From: Halopseudomonas maritima
GTDB lineage: Bacteria > Pseudomonadota > Gammaproteobacteria > Pseudomonadales > Pseudomonadaceae
Direction: 5' to 3'
DNA length: 64,000 nt
NCBI RefSeq assembly: GCF_021545785.1
Contig: NZ_CP079801.1
Span: forward strand, 1,116,001 to 1,180,000
Shown: one piece after another, positions 1-8,444 of the stretch
Position numbering within the stretch: position 1 is the first letter of the stretch
How the letters are laid out: each line of letters begins with the position of its first letter
The notes under the pieces: model-generated
What the model was told of the DNA's origin: nothing
Databases searched by the model: none
What the model saw: only the letters and a program-made list of their open reading frames with translations
Translations under genes and position numbers: made by a program

Positions 1-921
1 GGTGTAGCAGTCGCACGCAGGGTCCAGCGGCGACTCGTCGTGACGGTGCACCGCGTTGCGGATCTTGATCACACCCGCCTCGGTGAACAGGTGGCCGTTG
101 CGCGCATTGCGGCTGGGCATGACGCAATCGAACATGTCCACCCCGCGGCGCACACCTTCCACCAGATCTTCGGGCTTGCCTACTCCCATCAGGTAACGGG
201 GTTTTTCCGGCGGCATATGGCCGGGCAGAAAATCCAGTACGCGGATCATCTCTTCCTTCGGCTCACCCACCGACAGGCCGCCGATGGCCAGACCGTCAAA
301 GCCGATCTCGCTCAGCCCTTCCAGCGAGCGCAGACGCAGCTCCTCGTGCATACCGCCCTGGATAATGCCGAACAGTGCCGAGGGGTTATCGCCGTGCGCC
401 TGCTTGGAGCGCTTGGCCCAGCGCAGCGACAGCTCCATGGAACGGCGCGCAGTATCGACGTCAGCCGGATAGGGCGTGCACTCATCGAAGATCATCACGA
501 TGTCGGAACCCAGCGCACGCTGCACCTGCATGGACTCTTCCGGCCCCATGAACACCTTGGCGCCATCGACCGGCGAGGAGAAATAGACCCCCTCCTCCTT
601 GATCTTGCGCATGGCGCCCAGGCTGAACACCTGAAACCCGCCCGAATCGGTCAGAATCGGTCCCTGCCACTGCATGAAGTCATGCAGGTCACCGTGCTTG
701 CTGATGACCTCGGTACCGGGTCGCAGCCACAGGTGAAAGGTATTGCCAAGAATAATCTGGGCACCGATAGCCTCAACGTCGCGCGGCAGCATGCCCTTGA
801 CCGTGCCGTAGGTACCCACCGGCATGAAGGCCGGGGTTTCCACTACCCCACGCGGAAAAGTCAGCCGGCCGCGGCGCGCCTTGCCGTCGGTGGCAAGCAA
901 TTCAAAGGACATGTGACTCAT
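1..921 (-). CDS. tgt: queuine tRNA-ribosyltransferase (3' end cut by window edge)
   Basis: tRNA-guanine transglycosylase, which swaps G34 of GUN-anticodon tRNAs for the queuosine precursor preQ1. Reading the minus strand from 921 gives a protein starting MSHMSFELLATDGKARRGRL. Family signatures follow: VETPAFMPVGTYGTVKG, the substrate-binding stretch LTDSGGFQVFSLG, and FGIIQGGMHEELR. The C-terminal part of the barrel, with the zinc site, lies beyond base 1. The ATG at 921 overlaps the queA stop (ATGA), so the two genes are probably translationally coupled. The ATG at 912, giving MSFELL, is the usual start in relatives and is equally possible. Confidence 0.97.
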   Translation of the reverse strand, partial: MSHMSFELLATDGKARRGRLTFPRGVVETPAFMPVGTYGTVKGMLPRDVEAIGAQIILGNTFHLWLRPGTEVISKHGDLHDFMQWQGPILTDSGGFQVFSLGAMRKIKEEGVYFSSPVDGAKVFMGPEESMQVQRALGSDIVMIFDECTPYPADVDTARRSMELSLRWAKRSKQAHGDNPSALFGIIQGGMHEELRLRSLEGLSEIGFDGLAIGGLSVGEPKEEMIRVLDFLPGHMPPEKPRYLMGVGKPEDLVEGVRRGVDMFDCVMPSRNARNGHLFTEAGVIKIRNAVHRHDESPLDPACDCYT

Positions 922-1967
922 GACGATACCTCGGGGCCGGTCGGGGCCGGATTGCGGGTGATGAACATGGCATCACCGTAACTGAAAAAGCGGTACTTCT
1001 CGGCCACGGCAGCGCGATAGGCCGCCATGGCTTCGGGATAACCAGCGAAGGCCGACACCAGCATCAGCAGGGTCGACTCGGGCAAATGGAAGTTGGTGAC
1101 CAGCGCATCGACCACATGAAACGGCCGGCCAGGGTACAAAAAGATGTCAGTATCACCACTGAACGGCTTGAGTTCACCGTCACGCGCAGCCGACTCCAGC
1201 GAGCGCACGCTGGTAGTGCCCACGGCAACCACCCGGCCGCCGCGCGCCTTGCACGCCTGCACCGCAGCCACCACTTCAGGCGAAACCTCAAGCCACTCCT
1301 GATGCATGACATGGTCTTCGATCTTCTCGACCCGCACCGGCTGGAAGGTGCCCGCCCCAACGTGCAGGGTGACCTCGGCGGTCTCGACGCCCAGCTCGGC
1401 GATGGCATCGAGCAACGGCTGATCAAAATGCAGCCCGGCAGTGGGCGCGGCCACCGCGCCTTCGCGCTTGGCGTAGACCGTTTGATAGCGCTCGCGATCG
1501 GCGTCTTCATCAGGCCGGTCGATATAGGGCGGCAACGGCATATGCCCAACGCGCTGCAGCAACGGCAACACCGGCTCGGCAAAGCGCAGTTCAAACAGCG
1601 CATCATGCCGCGCGACCATCTCGGCCTCGGCGCCGCCATCAATCAGAATCTGGCTGCCGGGCTTAGGCGACTTGCTGGAGCGGACGTGCGCCAGCACCCG
1701 GTACTCATCCAGCACCCGCTCGACCAGCACCTCCAGCGCGCCGCCGGACGCCTTGCGGCCAAACAGGCGCGCCGGAATCACCCGAGTGTTGTTAAACACC
1801 ATCAAGTCGCCTGGACGCAGATAGCTCAGCAAGTCGATAAACTGCCGGTGAGCGATGCTGCCACTGGGTCCATCCAGGCACAGCAGGCGGCTGCCACGCC
1901 GCTCAGCCAGCGGGTGGCGGGCGATCAGGTCATCGGGCAGCTCAAAATAAAAGTCACTGAGGCGCAT
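918..1967 (-). CDS. queA: S-adenosylmethionine:tRNA ribosyltransferase-isomerase
   Basis: QueA transfers and isomerises the ribosyl group of AdoMet onto preQ1-modified tRNA to give epoxyqueuosine, the step after Tgt. The 349-residue product has the normal family length. It starts MRLSDFYFELPDDLIARHP and contains FNNTRVIPARLFG, GAVAAPTAGLHFD, VTLHVGAGTFQPVR and VTNFHLPESTLLMLVSAFAG, all strongly conserved in QueA. It lies directly upstream of tgt with a 4-bp overlap, the queA-tgt order typical of Pseudomonas. No promoter was assigned; the tRNA-Leu gene is divergent upstream. Confidence 0.98.
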   Translation of the reverse strand: MRLSDFYFELPDDLIARHPLAERRGSRLLCLDGPSGSIAHRQFIDLLSYLRPGDLMVFNNTRVIPARLFGRKASGGALEVLVERVLDEYRVLAHVRSSKSPKPGSQILIDGGAEAEMVARHDALFELRFAEPVLPLLQRVGHMPLPPYIDRPDEDADRERYQTVYAKREGAVAAPTAGLHFDQPLLDAIAELGVETAEVTLHVGAGTFQPVRVEKIEDHVMHQEWLEVSPEVVAAVQACKARGGRVVAVGTTSVRSLESAARDGELKPFSGDTDIFLYPGRPFHVVDALVTNFHLPESTLLMLVSAFAGYPEAMAAYRAAVAEKYRFFSYGDAMFITRNPAPTGPEVSS

Positions 1968-2118
1968 GCGGCAGGCAGATCCGGGTGGTAGAAAAAGGGC
2001 CGCTATAGTAGCGGAAAACCTCGATTATCGCGATCAACTGACGCTCGACAGCATTGACCTGCCCCGCCACAGCTCCTTATACTCCGCGCCAGCTTTGCGC
2101 GCCAACGGCGCCTGGCAT

Positions 2119-2205
2119 GCCCCGATGGCGGAATTGGTAGACGCGACGGATTCAAAATCCGTTTCTGGTGACAGAGTGGGAGTTCGATTCTCCCTCGGGG
2201 CACCA
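2119..2205 (+). tRNA. tRNA-Leu (CAA anticodon)
   Basis: An 87-nt class II tRNA. The acceptor GCCCCGA (2119-2125) pairs with TCGGGGC (2195-2201), followed by discriminator A and an encoded CCA (2203-2205). The anticodon stem ACGGA/TCCGT encloses loop TTCAAAA, with CAA at 2153-2155. A long variable arm and the T-loop GTTCGATTC are present. It reads UUG codons. Confidence 0.97.
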
Positions 2206-2371
2206 TTCGAGCAATTCGAATGGTCGCAAACATGATCTCAAGCTTTCCCTACATCCCCCTTACCTTGCGACTCGCAGCCACCAGACCGTTGCGCCCGCAC
2301 GCCGCCAGCCACAGCGCGCTAGCCCCCAGCCAACTGAAGCAGCCGAGCAACAGCACCTGACAGGCGGTGCA

Positions 2372-2401
2372 TTGCATTTACCGAGACGATCGGTCTAATA
2401 T
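2372..2401 (+). promoter_or_regulatory. acuR-like promoter with operator in the spacer
   Basis: A -35-like TTGCAT (2372-2377) and a -10-like TAATAT (2396-2401) are separated by 18 bp. The palindromic AGACGATCGGTCT occupies 2384-2396, so a bound repressor would cover the spacer and the -10. A near-identical operator in the same geometry precedes the reductase gene at 3053-3082. Autoregulation is inferred. Confidence 0.75.
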
Positions 2402-2407
2402 AAAACC

Positions 2408-3046
2408 ATGGACACGCCGACCACCCCAACCCGCCGCCGCGGACGCCCGCCAAAACCCCGCGCCAGCGACGCCGCCACCCGCGACCTGATTCTGCAGGCG
2501 GGCCTGCAGGTGCTGACCGAAAAGGGCTTCAGCGCCACCGGGCTGGATGAGCTACTGAACCGCGCGGGCGTTCCCAAGGGCTCTTTCTATCATTACTTCG
2601 CCAGCAAGGAGCAGCTGGGCCTGGCGCTGATCGAGCGCTACGGTGCCTACTTTGCACGCAAGCTCAATCGTCACTTTGATAACACTGCACTGGCGCCACT
2701 GGCCCGCCTGCAAGCCTTTATTGACGATGCCAGCGAAGGCATGGCGCAGCACGCGTTTCGGCGCGGCTGCCTTATTGGCAACCTTGGCCAGGAAATGGGC
2801 GCATTACCCGACAGCTTCCGCGCGCACCTGTGCGCCACCTTCGAGGACTGGCAGCAACGCCTGCAAGGCTGCCTGCAGCAGGCTATCGACAGCGGGCAAC
2901 TGAGCCCCGATTGCGATACCCGGGCACTGTCAGCCGCCTTCTGGATTGGCTGGGAAGGCGCCGTACTGCGCGCCAAACTGGAGCGCTCGGCCCAACCGCT
3001 GGCAGTGTTCGCCAGCTTTTACTTGAACGCACTCCCCAAACCCTGA
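2408..3046 (+). CDS. TetR-family repressor, AcuR-like
   Basis: A 212-residue TetR regulator. An arginine/proline-rich N-terminal arm (about residues 8-20) precedes the helix-turn-helix (about 25-70), where the recognition helix reads GVPKGSFYHYFASKEQLG. The ligand-binding half contains RRGCLIGNLGQEMGALPDSF, typical of the AcuR/NemR-type branch. It lies 49 bp upstream of an AcuI/YhdH reductase in the same direction, the pairing seen in acrylate and DMSP metabolism. Matching palindromic operators precede both genes, so it probably represses itself and the reductase. The inducer cannot be read from sequence; acrylate or acryloyl-CoA is the natural guess. Confidence 0.85.
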   Translation: MDTPTTPTRRRGRPPKPRASDAATRDLILQAGLQVLTEKGFSATGLDELLNRAGVPKGSFYHYFASKEQLGLALIERYGAYFARKLNRHFDNTALAPLARLQAFIDDASEGMAQHAFRRGCLIGNLGQEMGALPDSFRAHLCATFEDWQQRLQGCLQQAIDSGQLSPDCDTRALSAAFWIGWEGAVLRAKLERSAQPLAVFASFYLNALPKP

Positions 3047-3052
3047 GTTTTT

Positions 3053-3082
3053 TTGCCATTTAAGAGACGATCAGTCTAAATA
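3053..3082 (+). promoter_or_regulatory. reductase promoter with TetR operator
   Basis: A -35-like TTGCCA (3053-3058) and a -10-like TAAATA (3077-3082) are 18 bp apart. The operator AGACGATCAGTCT (3065-3077) fills the spacer. It differs from the operator upstream of the regulator gene at one base. A ribosome-binding site AAGGAG follows at about 3083-3088, before the ATG at 3096. Confidence 0.75.
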
Positions 3083-3095
3083 AAGGAGCAACCCC

Positions 3096-4079
3096 ATGTT
3101 CAACGGCATTGTGATCGAACAGCACGACGGTAAGCAGCGCGCCAGCGTCCAGCCGCTGCAAGACAGCCAGCTACCCGAGGGCGAGGTGACGGTACGCGTC
3201 AGCCACTCCACCCTCAACTACAAGGACGCACTGGCCATCACCGGGGCCAGCCCCGTGGTGCGCAACTTTCCCATGGTGCCCGGTATCGACCTGGCTGGTG
3301 TGGTTGAGCACAGCAACGACGCTCGCTACCAGGCCGGCGACGCCGTGTTGCTTAACGGCTGGGGCGTGGGTGAACGGCACTGGGGCGGACTGGCCCAGAA
3401 AGCACGCCTGAAGGCCGACTGGCTGATCCCCTTACCAGAAGCGTTTTCGCCTGCTCAGGCGATGGCCATCGGCACCGCCGGCTACACCGCCATGCTGTGC
3501 GTCATGGCACTGGAAGAACAAGGCGTTACGCCCGGCGACGGTGACATTCTGGTGACCGGCGCCGCCGGCGGTGTGGGCAGTGTTGCCATCGCCCTGCTGG
3601 CACGCCTCGGCTATCGCGTGGTCGCCATGACCGGACGCGCCGGCGACAGTGATTACCTGACGCAGCTGGGCGCCAGCGAGATTGTTCCGCGCGCCGACTT
3701 CGCCAGTGCCGGACGCCCACTGGCCAAGGAGCGCTGGGCTGGCGCAGTGGACGTGGCCGGCAGCCACGTGTTGGCCAATGTCTGTGCCAGCACCCGCTAC
3801 GGTGGCGTTGTCACCGCCTGCGGCCTAGCCGCCGGCATGGACCTGCCGGCCACCGTGGCCCCGTTCATTCTGCGCGGTGTACGCTTGATCGGCATCGACA
3901 GTGTTATGTGCCCACTGGCGCGCCGTCAGCAGGCATGGCAACGCCTGGCCAAGGATCTGGACCTGGCCGCCTTGGGCAGCATTGGTGACGAGGTAGGTCT
4001 GCAGCAAAGCCTGGAACTGGCCCCTGAGCTGCTGGCAGGGCGCGTGCGCGGACGCATCGTCGTGGACGTTAATCGCTGA
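3096..4079 (+). CDS. acuI: acrylyl-CoA reductase / YhdH-type quinone oxidoreductase
   Basis: A 327-residue zinc-free medium-chain dehydrogenase of the AcuI/YhdH family, which reduces acryloyl-CoA to propionyl-CoA with NADPH. The N-terminal GroES-like half has LNYKDALAITG and VPGIDLAGVV. The Rossmann half has the nucleotide motif VTGAAGGVGSVAIALLARLG (around residues 150-170). There is no structural-zinc cysteine cluster. It shares a TetR operator with the regulator gene upstream. The role could be detoxification of acrylate or other enoyl electrophiles, not necessarily DMSP catabolism; no other dmd or acu genes are visible nearby. Confidence 0.85.
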   Translation: MFNGIVIEQHDGKQRASVQPLQDSQLPEGEVTVRVSHSTLNYKDALAITGASPVVRNFPMVPGIDLAGVVEHSNDARYQAGDAVLLNGWGVGERHWGGLAQKARLKADWLIPLPEAFSPAQAMAIGTAGYTAMLCVMALEEQGVTPGDGDILVTGAAGGVGSVAIALLARLGYRVVAMTGRAGDSDYLTQLGASEIVPRADFASAGRPLAKERWAGAVDVAGSHVLANVCASTRYGGVVTACGLAAGMDLPATVAPFILRGVRLIGIDSVMCPLARRQQAWQRLAKDLDLAALGSIGDEVGLQQSLELAPELLAGRVRGRIVVDVNR

Positions 4080-4155
4080 ACAGGCGCGGCCGCGCCGCAT
4101 TCAGTCGGCACGGCGACCACCCGCCGCGCAGGGGCAGCAGCATGACGTCGGCAGC

Positions 4156-6060
4156 TCAATCACCGCTGGAGTCCCGGCGCTGCTGGCGGATGCGCGCCAG
4201 CAATTGCTGCAGGTTATCTTGCGCCGCGTCCAGCTCGGCGCGCTCAGCGGCCGGCAACAGGCTCGGCAGCAAGGCGTCCAGCGACCCGCCCAAGCCAATC
4301 AGGCGCTGCTGTTGCGCCTCGCTGCGGACGGCCAGATCCTGCCACTCCGCTGGCTGCGGCAGCCCATAACCGGCGGACACAAGGTCAGCCGGGCGACTGA
4401 GAAACCCGCGTTCACGCAGCAGGCTGGCGACCAGGTCACCGGCCTGTTGCATGGCAGCAGGGCCGTCGCCTTGCAGATATTGCAGCTTGATACGCTGCTG
4501 CACCCGCAGCAGCTGACGCCGCAACGCGGCTTGCTCCAACAGCAGCAGGGCCGCACTGGCGCGCAAGTCGGCGCCGGCAAACCAGTCCCGGCGCCGACTT
4601 GCCGACAGGTCAAGCCACCCTGCCACATCCGCAGCAGGCAAACCCAATTGCTCGCGCAGCGGCGCAAACAATTGCTGGTATCGCTCGGCATAGGAGTCGA
4701 ACCGATACCCCTGACGCAGCGCAAGGACCGGATCAGTCAGTACCGAGGTATCGGCCAGCCCGCGGGCCTCAAGCAATTGCAGCAAACCAATCGGCGTCTG
4801 GCTGTCCAGATCACGTAGCACGGCACTGTTGCTGCCGGCGCGCAGCAGCTTGAGGGTTTCTACCGCACAGTTGTTGCCAATGAAGTAGTAGCGACCATCG
4901 TAGCTCCAGTGCAACTGCGCCGCCTGCCGCACCACCCCCGCTATTTGCGCCCGGCCAAAGCGCAGCGGCACCGAGCGCAACGCCCGTAATTCCAGCTTGG
5001 TGTACTCGTCCACTACCTGCGACAGCGGCAACAGAAACAGCCGCGACGGATAACTGCCTACCAGCCCGTCCCAGTGAGACAGCTGGACGTCATCAACAAA
5101 GGCGCGAAACGACATGACCAGATGCTGCTCGACATCCAGCAGGCAACCTGGACCGCGCTCACGCCCCGGCGCACAGACCACCAGCCGGAGCATACTGTGC
5201 CCCCAGCGACTGGCCCAGTCATCATTGGGCTCGGCCAGCAGATAATGCACCGCATACACCCGCTCCGGGTCAAGCCAGCCAAGCAGTGACTGTTCGGCAT
5301 TGGCGCCGGCATTGAGGTAGGGATAACGCTGTGAACAGCGCGCGGTCGGGGGTGCCCAGCCTGCGAACTGCGCTGTGAAGTAGGCGTGCAACGCCGGACG
5401 GCGGCAGGCGTACTCGGCATCCAGCAGAAAATACTCGGCGTTGACCGCCACAAATTCGGCCGGGCTATCTAGCTCGTAAGGATCAGGCGAGCGCAGGGTT
5501 TGCGCATTCTGCTGCTCGCGTTGGCCTCGCGTGCCGACCCGTTCGGGCCAGCCAGCCAGATCGAGCAATCGCGGGTCGTCGCTCAGTCGCCGCTGCCGCT
5601 GACCCTGCCCGCGACACACCGCCGGCAAGCCAACCAGCCCTTGCACCTGCACCCGGGACGCACAGCGCCAGCGCAGCGCGGGCGGCGGCCCAAGTCGGTC
5701 ATACAGGTGAATTACTTCGTGCAGCAGCGTACGCAAGGCCAGCGCCTGATCACCCTCCTGCAACAGCCGCTGCGCCAGTAGCACACGACCGTTGCCGGTA
5801 GCACGCCCGGCCACACCGGCAGGCAGGTCATCCACCCATCGCACCGGCACGACTACATCCAGCTCGGCCCGCACCACCGGCGGCAAGCGCTGCTCGGCTG
5901 TCGTCAACACGGCCTGGGTAAAGGCTTGCTGTTGCGCATCCAGCCCGCTCAGGGGCGCCTCAAAACGCAGCGCGGCGGCCGCTGGCAGGGCTGCCAGCAG
6001 CATCAGCAGCCGTAGCGTCTCAGCCAGCAGCCAGTGTACGCCACGGCGCCGAGCACTCAA
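4156..6060 (-). CDS. DUF4105-type envelope protein with HExxH motif
   Basis: A 634-residue exported protein. A hydrophobic N-terminus (about residues 11-31) is likely a signal sequence. At 114-118 there is HEVIH, a zinc-metallopeptidase-like HExxH, followed further on by SPAEFVAVNAEYFLLD, which could supply a third ligand. The middle and C-terminal part resembles DUF4105: WASRWGHSMLRLVV, SFRAFVDDVQ and NNCAVETLKLL. The start appears to be TTG at 6060, overlapping the stop of the gene upstream (TTGA); an internal ATG is possible. It is co-transcribed with the small DUF2388 gene. The function is unknown; a periplasmic peptidase is an inference. Confidence 0.7.
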   Translation of the reverse strand: MSARRRGVHWLLAETLRLLMLLAALPAAAALRFEAPLSGLDAQQQAFTQAVLTTAEQRLPPVVRAELDVVVPVRWVDDLPAGVAGRATGNGRVLLAQRLLQEGDQALALRTLLHEVIHLYDRLGPPPALRWRCASRVQVQGLVGLPAVCRGQGQRQRRLSDDPRLLDLAGWPERVGTRGQREQQNAQTLRSPDPYELDSPAEFVAVNAEYFLLDAEYACRRPALHAYFTAQFAGWAPPTARCSQRYPYLNAGANAEQSLLGWLDPERVYAVHYLLAEPNDDWASRWGHSMLRLVVCAPGRERGPGCLLDVEQHLVMSFRAFVDDVQLSHWDGLVGSYPSRLFLLPLSQVVDEYTKLELRALRSVPLRFGRAQIAGVVRQAAQLHWSYDGRYYFIGNNCAVETLKLLRAGSNSAVLRDLDSQTPIGLLQLLEARGLADTSVLTDPVLALRQGYRFDSYAERYQQLFAPLREQLGLPAADVAGWLDLSASRRRDWFAGADLRASAALLLLEQAALRRQLLRVQQRIKLQYLQGDGPAAMQQAGDLVASLLRERGFLSRPADLVSAGYGLPQPAEWQDLAVRSEAQQQRLIGLGGSLDALLPSLLPAAERAELDAAQDNLQQLLARIRQQRRDSSGD

Positions 6061-6371
6061 CGGGCGAGAATGTCCTCGGCCAGCTGCATGTCACTGGCAT
6101 TCAGGCCAGGTTGTTGCGCGCGCAGATGCTGCAACGCGGCTTCCAGCTGCACGCCGCGGATCGCACCGTTGCTGGCGACAAAACTGGCGGCGTCATCACG
6201 CGCCTGGAGCACCACTTTGTCATTGCCGCCAGTAGAGGCATCACTGGTGCTTTCCACGCTGTTGGCGAGCGAGGAGCCGATGGTATCAGTGGTGCCGATA
6301 AAGCTGCTGGCAGACGCGCTGCCGGCGACCGCGAGCAGGCCTGCAATAGCCAGAACAGACAGAGTTTTCAT
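6057..6371 (-). CDS. small secreted DUF2388-family protein
   Basis: A 104-residue protein with a clear Sec signal peptide (MKTLSVLAIAGLLAVAGSASA). The mature part contains VVLQARDDAASFVASNGAIR and SDMQLAEDILA, which match the Pseudomonas DUF2388 family of unknown function. GAGGAAGAG lies just upstream of the ATG. The gene overlaps the downstream DUF4105 gene by 4 bp, so the two are probably made together in the envelope. Confidence 0.8.
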   Translation of the reverse strand: MKTLSVLAIAGLLAVAGSASASSFIGTTDTIGSSLANSVESTSDASTGGNDKVVLQARDDAASFVASNGAIRGVQLEAALQHLRAQQPGLNASDMQLAEDILAR

Positions 6372-6443
6372 AACGCTCTTCCTCTTCAGAGAGATGGTCG
6401 CTGCTACCGCGAGCGGCAGGGACGACCGACTAGGCCGGTACGA

Positions 6444-7160
6444 TCAGGCCATCGTCAACTGATGACCGACCATGCCCAGCACAAACCCGAGCACCGCGCC
6501 CATCGGCGGCGCCCAATGACGTTCGACTTTCACCTGGGGCGCGATGTCCTGAAAGACTGAATAGCAGATACCGCCGGCGGCGAACAGCATCACACCGGCT
6601 ACAACAGCCGGAAATTGCGCCAGCCAGCCGTACCCCAGCAGGCCACAGACCGGGCCGAGCAGGGCCATCAAGGCAAACAGACCAGCCACCCGACGCACCG
6701 AGTAATGGGTGCTGGCACGCAGCTCGCGACAGGCATTGAAGCCCTCAGGCAGGTTCTGCAGCATCATCAGGCAGGCTAGCAGCAACCCGCCGGAACCGCC
6801 CACCGCAAAGGCAGCCCCAAGGGCGATGGATTCGGGAATAAAGTCTGACAACATGGCAGCCAACTGACTGGCCGGCGTATTGATGCGATAAAGCAGCAGG
6901 TCCAACCCCATAAAGGCCGCGCCGCCGAGCACAAACCAGAATGCCGAACTGACTGGCGACAGTACCTCGATACCCTCTGGCACCAACACCAGCGCCACCG
7001 CCGACAACAGCGCGCCACCGCCAAAGGCAATAATGCCGTGGCGGCGCTCCTCATCCAGCCAGTTCGGCCGAATGGACTCCACCCCAGCCAGCAACGCACC
7101 GACCGGCATCGCCACTCCGGCCATCAGGGTCAAACCGACAACCAGTATCCACTGCTCCAT
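6444..7160 (-). CDS. ZIP-family metal transporter
   Basis: A 238-residue integral membrane protein with about eight hydrophobic segments. It resembles the ZIP (ZupT-like) divalent metal importers: a first segment with GVAMPVGALLAGVESIRP, the metal-site-like stretch FIPESIALGAAFA, and LPEGFNACRELR, where the HNxPEG of canonical ZIPs appears as QNLPEG. A good ribosome-binding site (GGAGGCAGGG) precedes the ATG. Zinc or iron uptake is the family role; the actual metal cannot be told. It is upstream of the DUF2388/DUF4105 pair in the same direction. Confidence 0.8.
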   Translation of the reverse strand: MEQWILVVGLTLMAGVAMPVGALLAGVESIRPNWLDEERRHGIIAFGGGALLSAVALVLVPEGIEVLSPVSSAFWFVLGGAAFMGLDLLLYRINTPASQLAAMLSDFIPESIALGAAFAVGGSGGLLLACLMMLQNLPEGFNACRELRASTHYSVRRVAGLFALMALLGPVCGLLGYGWLAQFPAVVAGVMLFAAGGICYSVFQDIAPQVKVERHWAPPMGAVLGFVLGMVGHQLTMA

Positions 7161-7183
7161 TTACCCTGCCTCCTGCCAAGCAA

Positions 7184-7219
7184 AAACCCCACCTCAACGC
7201 TGCCGTCGAGGCGGGGTTT
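7184..7219 (-). terminator. trxB terminator
   Basis: The inverted repeat AAACCCCACCTC / GAGGCGGGGTTT lies immediately after the trxB stop. Read on the minus strand the stem is followed by a T-run (complement of 7182-7186). Confidence 0.85.
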
Positions 7220-7231
7220 CAGACCATCACA

Positions 7232-8179
7232 TTACAGCTCGTCGAGGAAGCGCTCCGCGTCCAGCGCCGCCATGCAGCCAGCACCGGCCGAGGTAATCGC
7301 CTGGCGATAAACGTGGTCAGCCACGTCACCGGCAGCAAACACGCCCGCGATATTGGTCTGGGTGGCGTTACCCTCGGTGCCGCTCTTGATTTTCAGGTAG
7401 CCGTCTTTCATGTCCAGCTGCCCTTCGAACAGGCCGGTGTTGGGCGTGTGACCAATCGCGATAAACACCCCAGCCAAGGCGATATCCTCAGTGCCGCCGC
7501 CGTTCAGCGCGATACGCATGCCGGTCACACCGCTGTCGTCACCCAGCACTTCATCCAGGGTGGCGTTGAGCTTCAGCTCGATCTTGCCTTCAGCCACGCG
7601 GGCCATCAGCTTGTCGACCAGAATCTTCTCGGCGCGGAAGCTGTCACGGCGATGCACCAGGGTGACCTTCTTGGCGATATTGGCCAGATACAGCGCTTCT
7701 TCAACGGCGGTATTGCCGCCGCCGATCACGGACACGTCCTGATTGCGATAGAAGAACCCGTCACAGGTAGCGCAGGCCGATACGCCCTTGCCCATAAAGG
7801 CCTCCTCGGACGGCAGACCAAGGTAGCGGGCAGAGGCACCCGTGGCGATGATCAGCGCATCACACTGATATTCGCCGCTGTCACCCCACAGCTTCAGCGG
7901 ACGGCTGCTGAGGTCGACCTTGTTGATGTGGTCAAACTGGATTTCGGTCTCGAAGCGCTCGGCGTGCTTGCGCATGCGCTCCATCAGGTCAGGGCCTTGC
8001 AAGCCTTCAACGTCACCCGGCCAGTTGTCCACCTCGGTGGTGGTGGTCAGTTGGCCACCCATCTGCATCCCGGTAATCAGCAACGGCTTGAGGTTGGCCC
8101 GCGCAGCATAAACGGCGGCGCTGTAACCGGCCGGGCCCGAGCCCAGGATGATCAGACGAGCATGACGCACTTCAGACAT
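7232..8179 (-). CDS. trxB: thioredoxin-disulfide reductase
   Basis: A 315-residue NADPH-dependent flavoprotein that keeps thioredoxin reduced. FAD-binding GSGPAGYSAAVYAARA sits near the N-terminus, the redox-active CATC follows around residues 135-140 (SACATCDGFFYRNQ), then NADPH-binding VIGGGNTAVEEALYL and C-terminal GVFAAGDVADHVYRQAITSAG. The ATG at 8179 is chosen because GGAGG lies 5 bases upstream and family members begin MSEVRHARLIILG-like; a longer frame to 8290 has no support. It is divergent from cysZ. Confidence 0.97.
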   Translation of the reverse strand: MSEVRHARLIILGSGPAGYSAAVYAARANLKPLLITGMQMGGQLTTTTEVDNWPGDVEGLQGPDLMERMRKHAERFETEIQFDHINKVDLSSRPLKLWGDSGEYQCDALIIATGASARYLGLPSEEAFMGKGVSACATCDGFFYRNQDVSVIGGGNTAVEEALYLANIAKKVTLVHRRDSFRAEKILVDKLMARVAEGKIELKLNATLDEVLGDDSGVTGMRIALNGGGTEDIALAGVFIAIGHTPNTGLFEGQLDMKDGYLKIKSGTEGNATQTNIAGVFAAGDVADHVYRQAITSAGAGCMAALDAERFLDEL

Positions 8180-8444
8180 ATAACCTCCGTAATCGCCAGC
8201 GTGCTGGCGGCAGTAATAAAACGGGCAGTCGGGGGTAAGGGGTCCCCGGTGTAACGTGACTGCCCCAAAAACGATTCGATCAAGGGTCACCAGCGGGCTG
8301 GGCCATCAGTTCCTGCAGCGCAGCTTAGGGCGTGGGGACACATTAGGACATTGCAAAGACTGTATCAGCCAAATAGTTTACCCCTATAGTACCCGGCGAG
8401 ACACTGCCCATTTGCGCACCAACACCCCTCCAGGACCAGCCACC

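Noticed and set aside
40..981. Long plus-strand open frame over the tgt region
   Set aside because: It is antisense to a clear Tgt reading frame with full family motifs; high-GC antisense shadow.
8180..8290. N-terminal extension of trxB
   Set aside because: The ATG at 8179 has an ideal ribosome-binding site and the family N-terminus; the extension has no homology.
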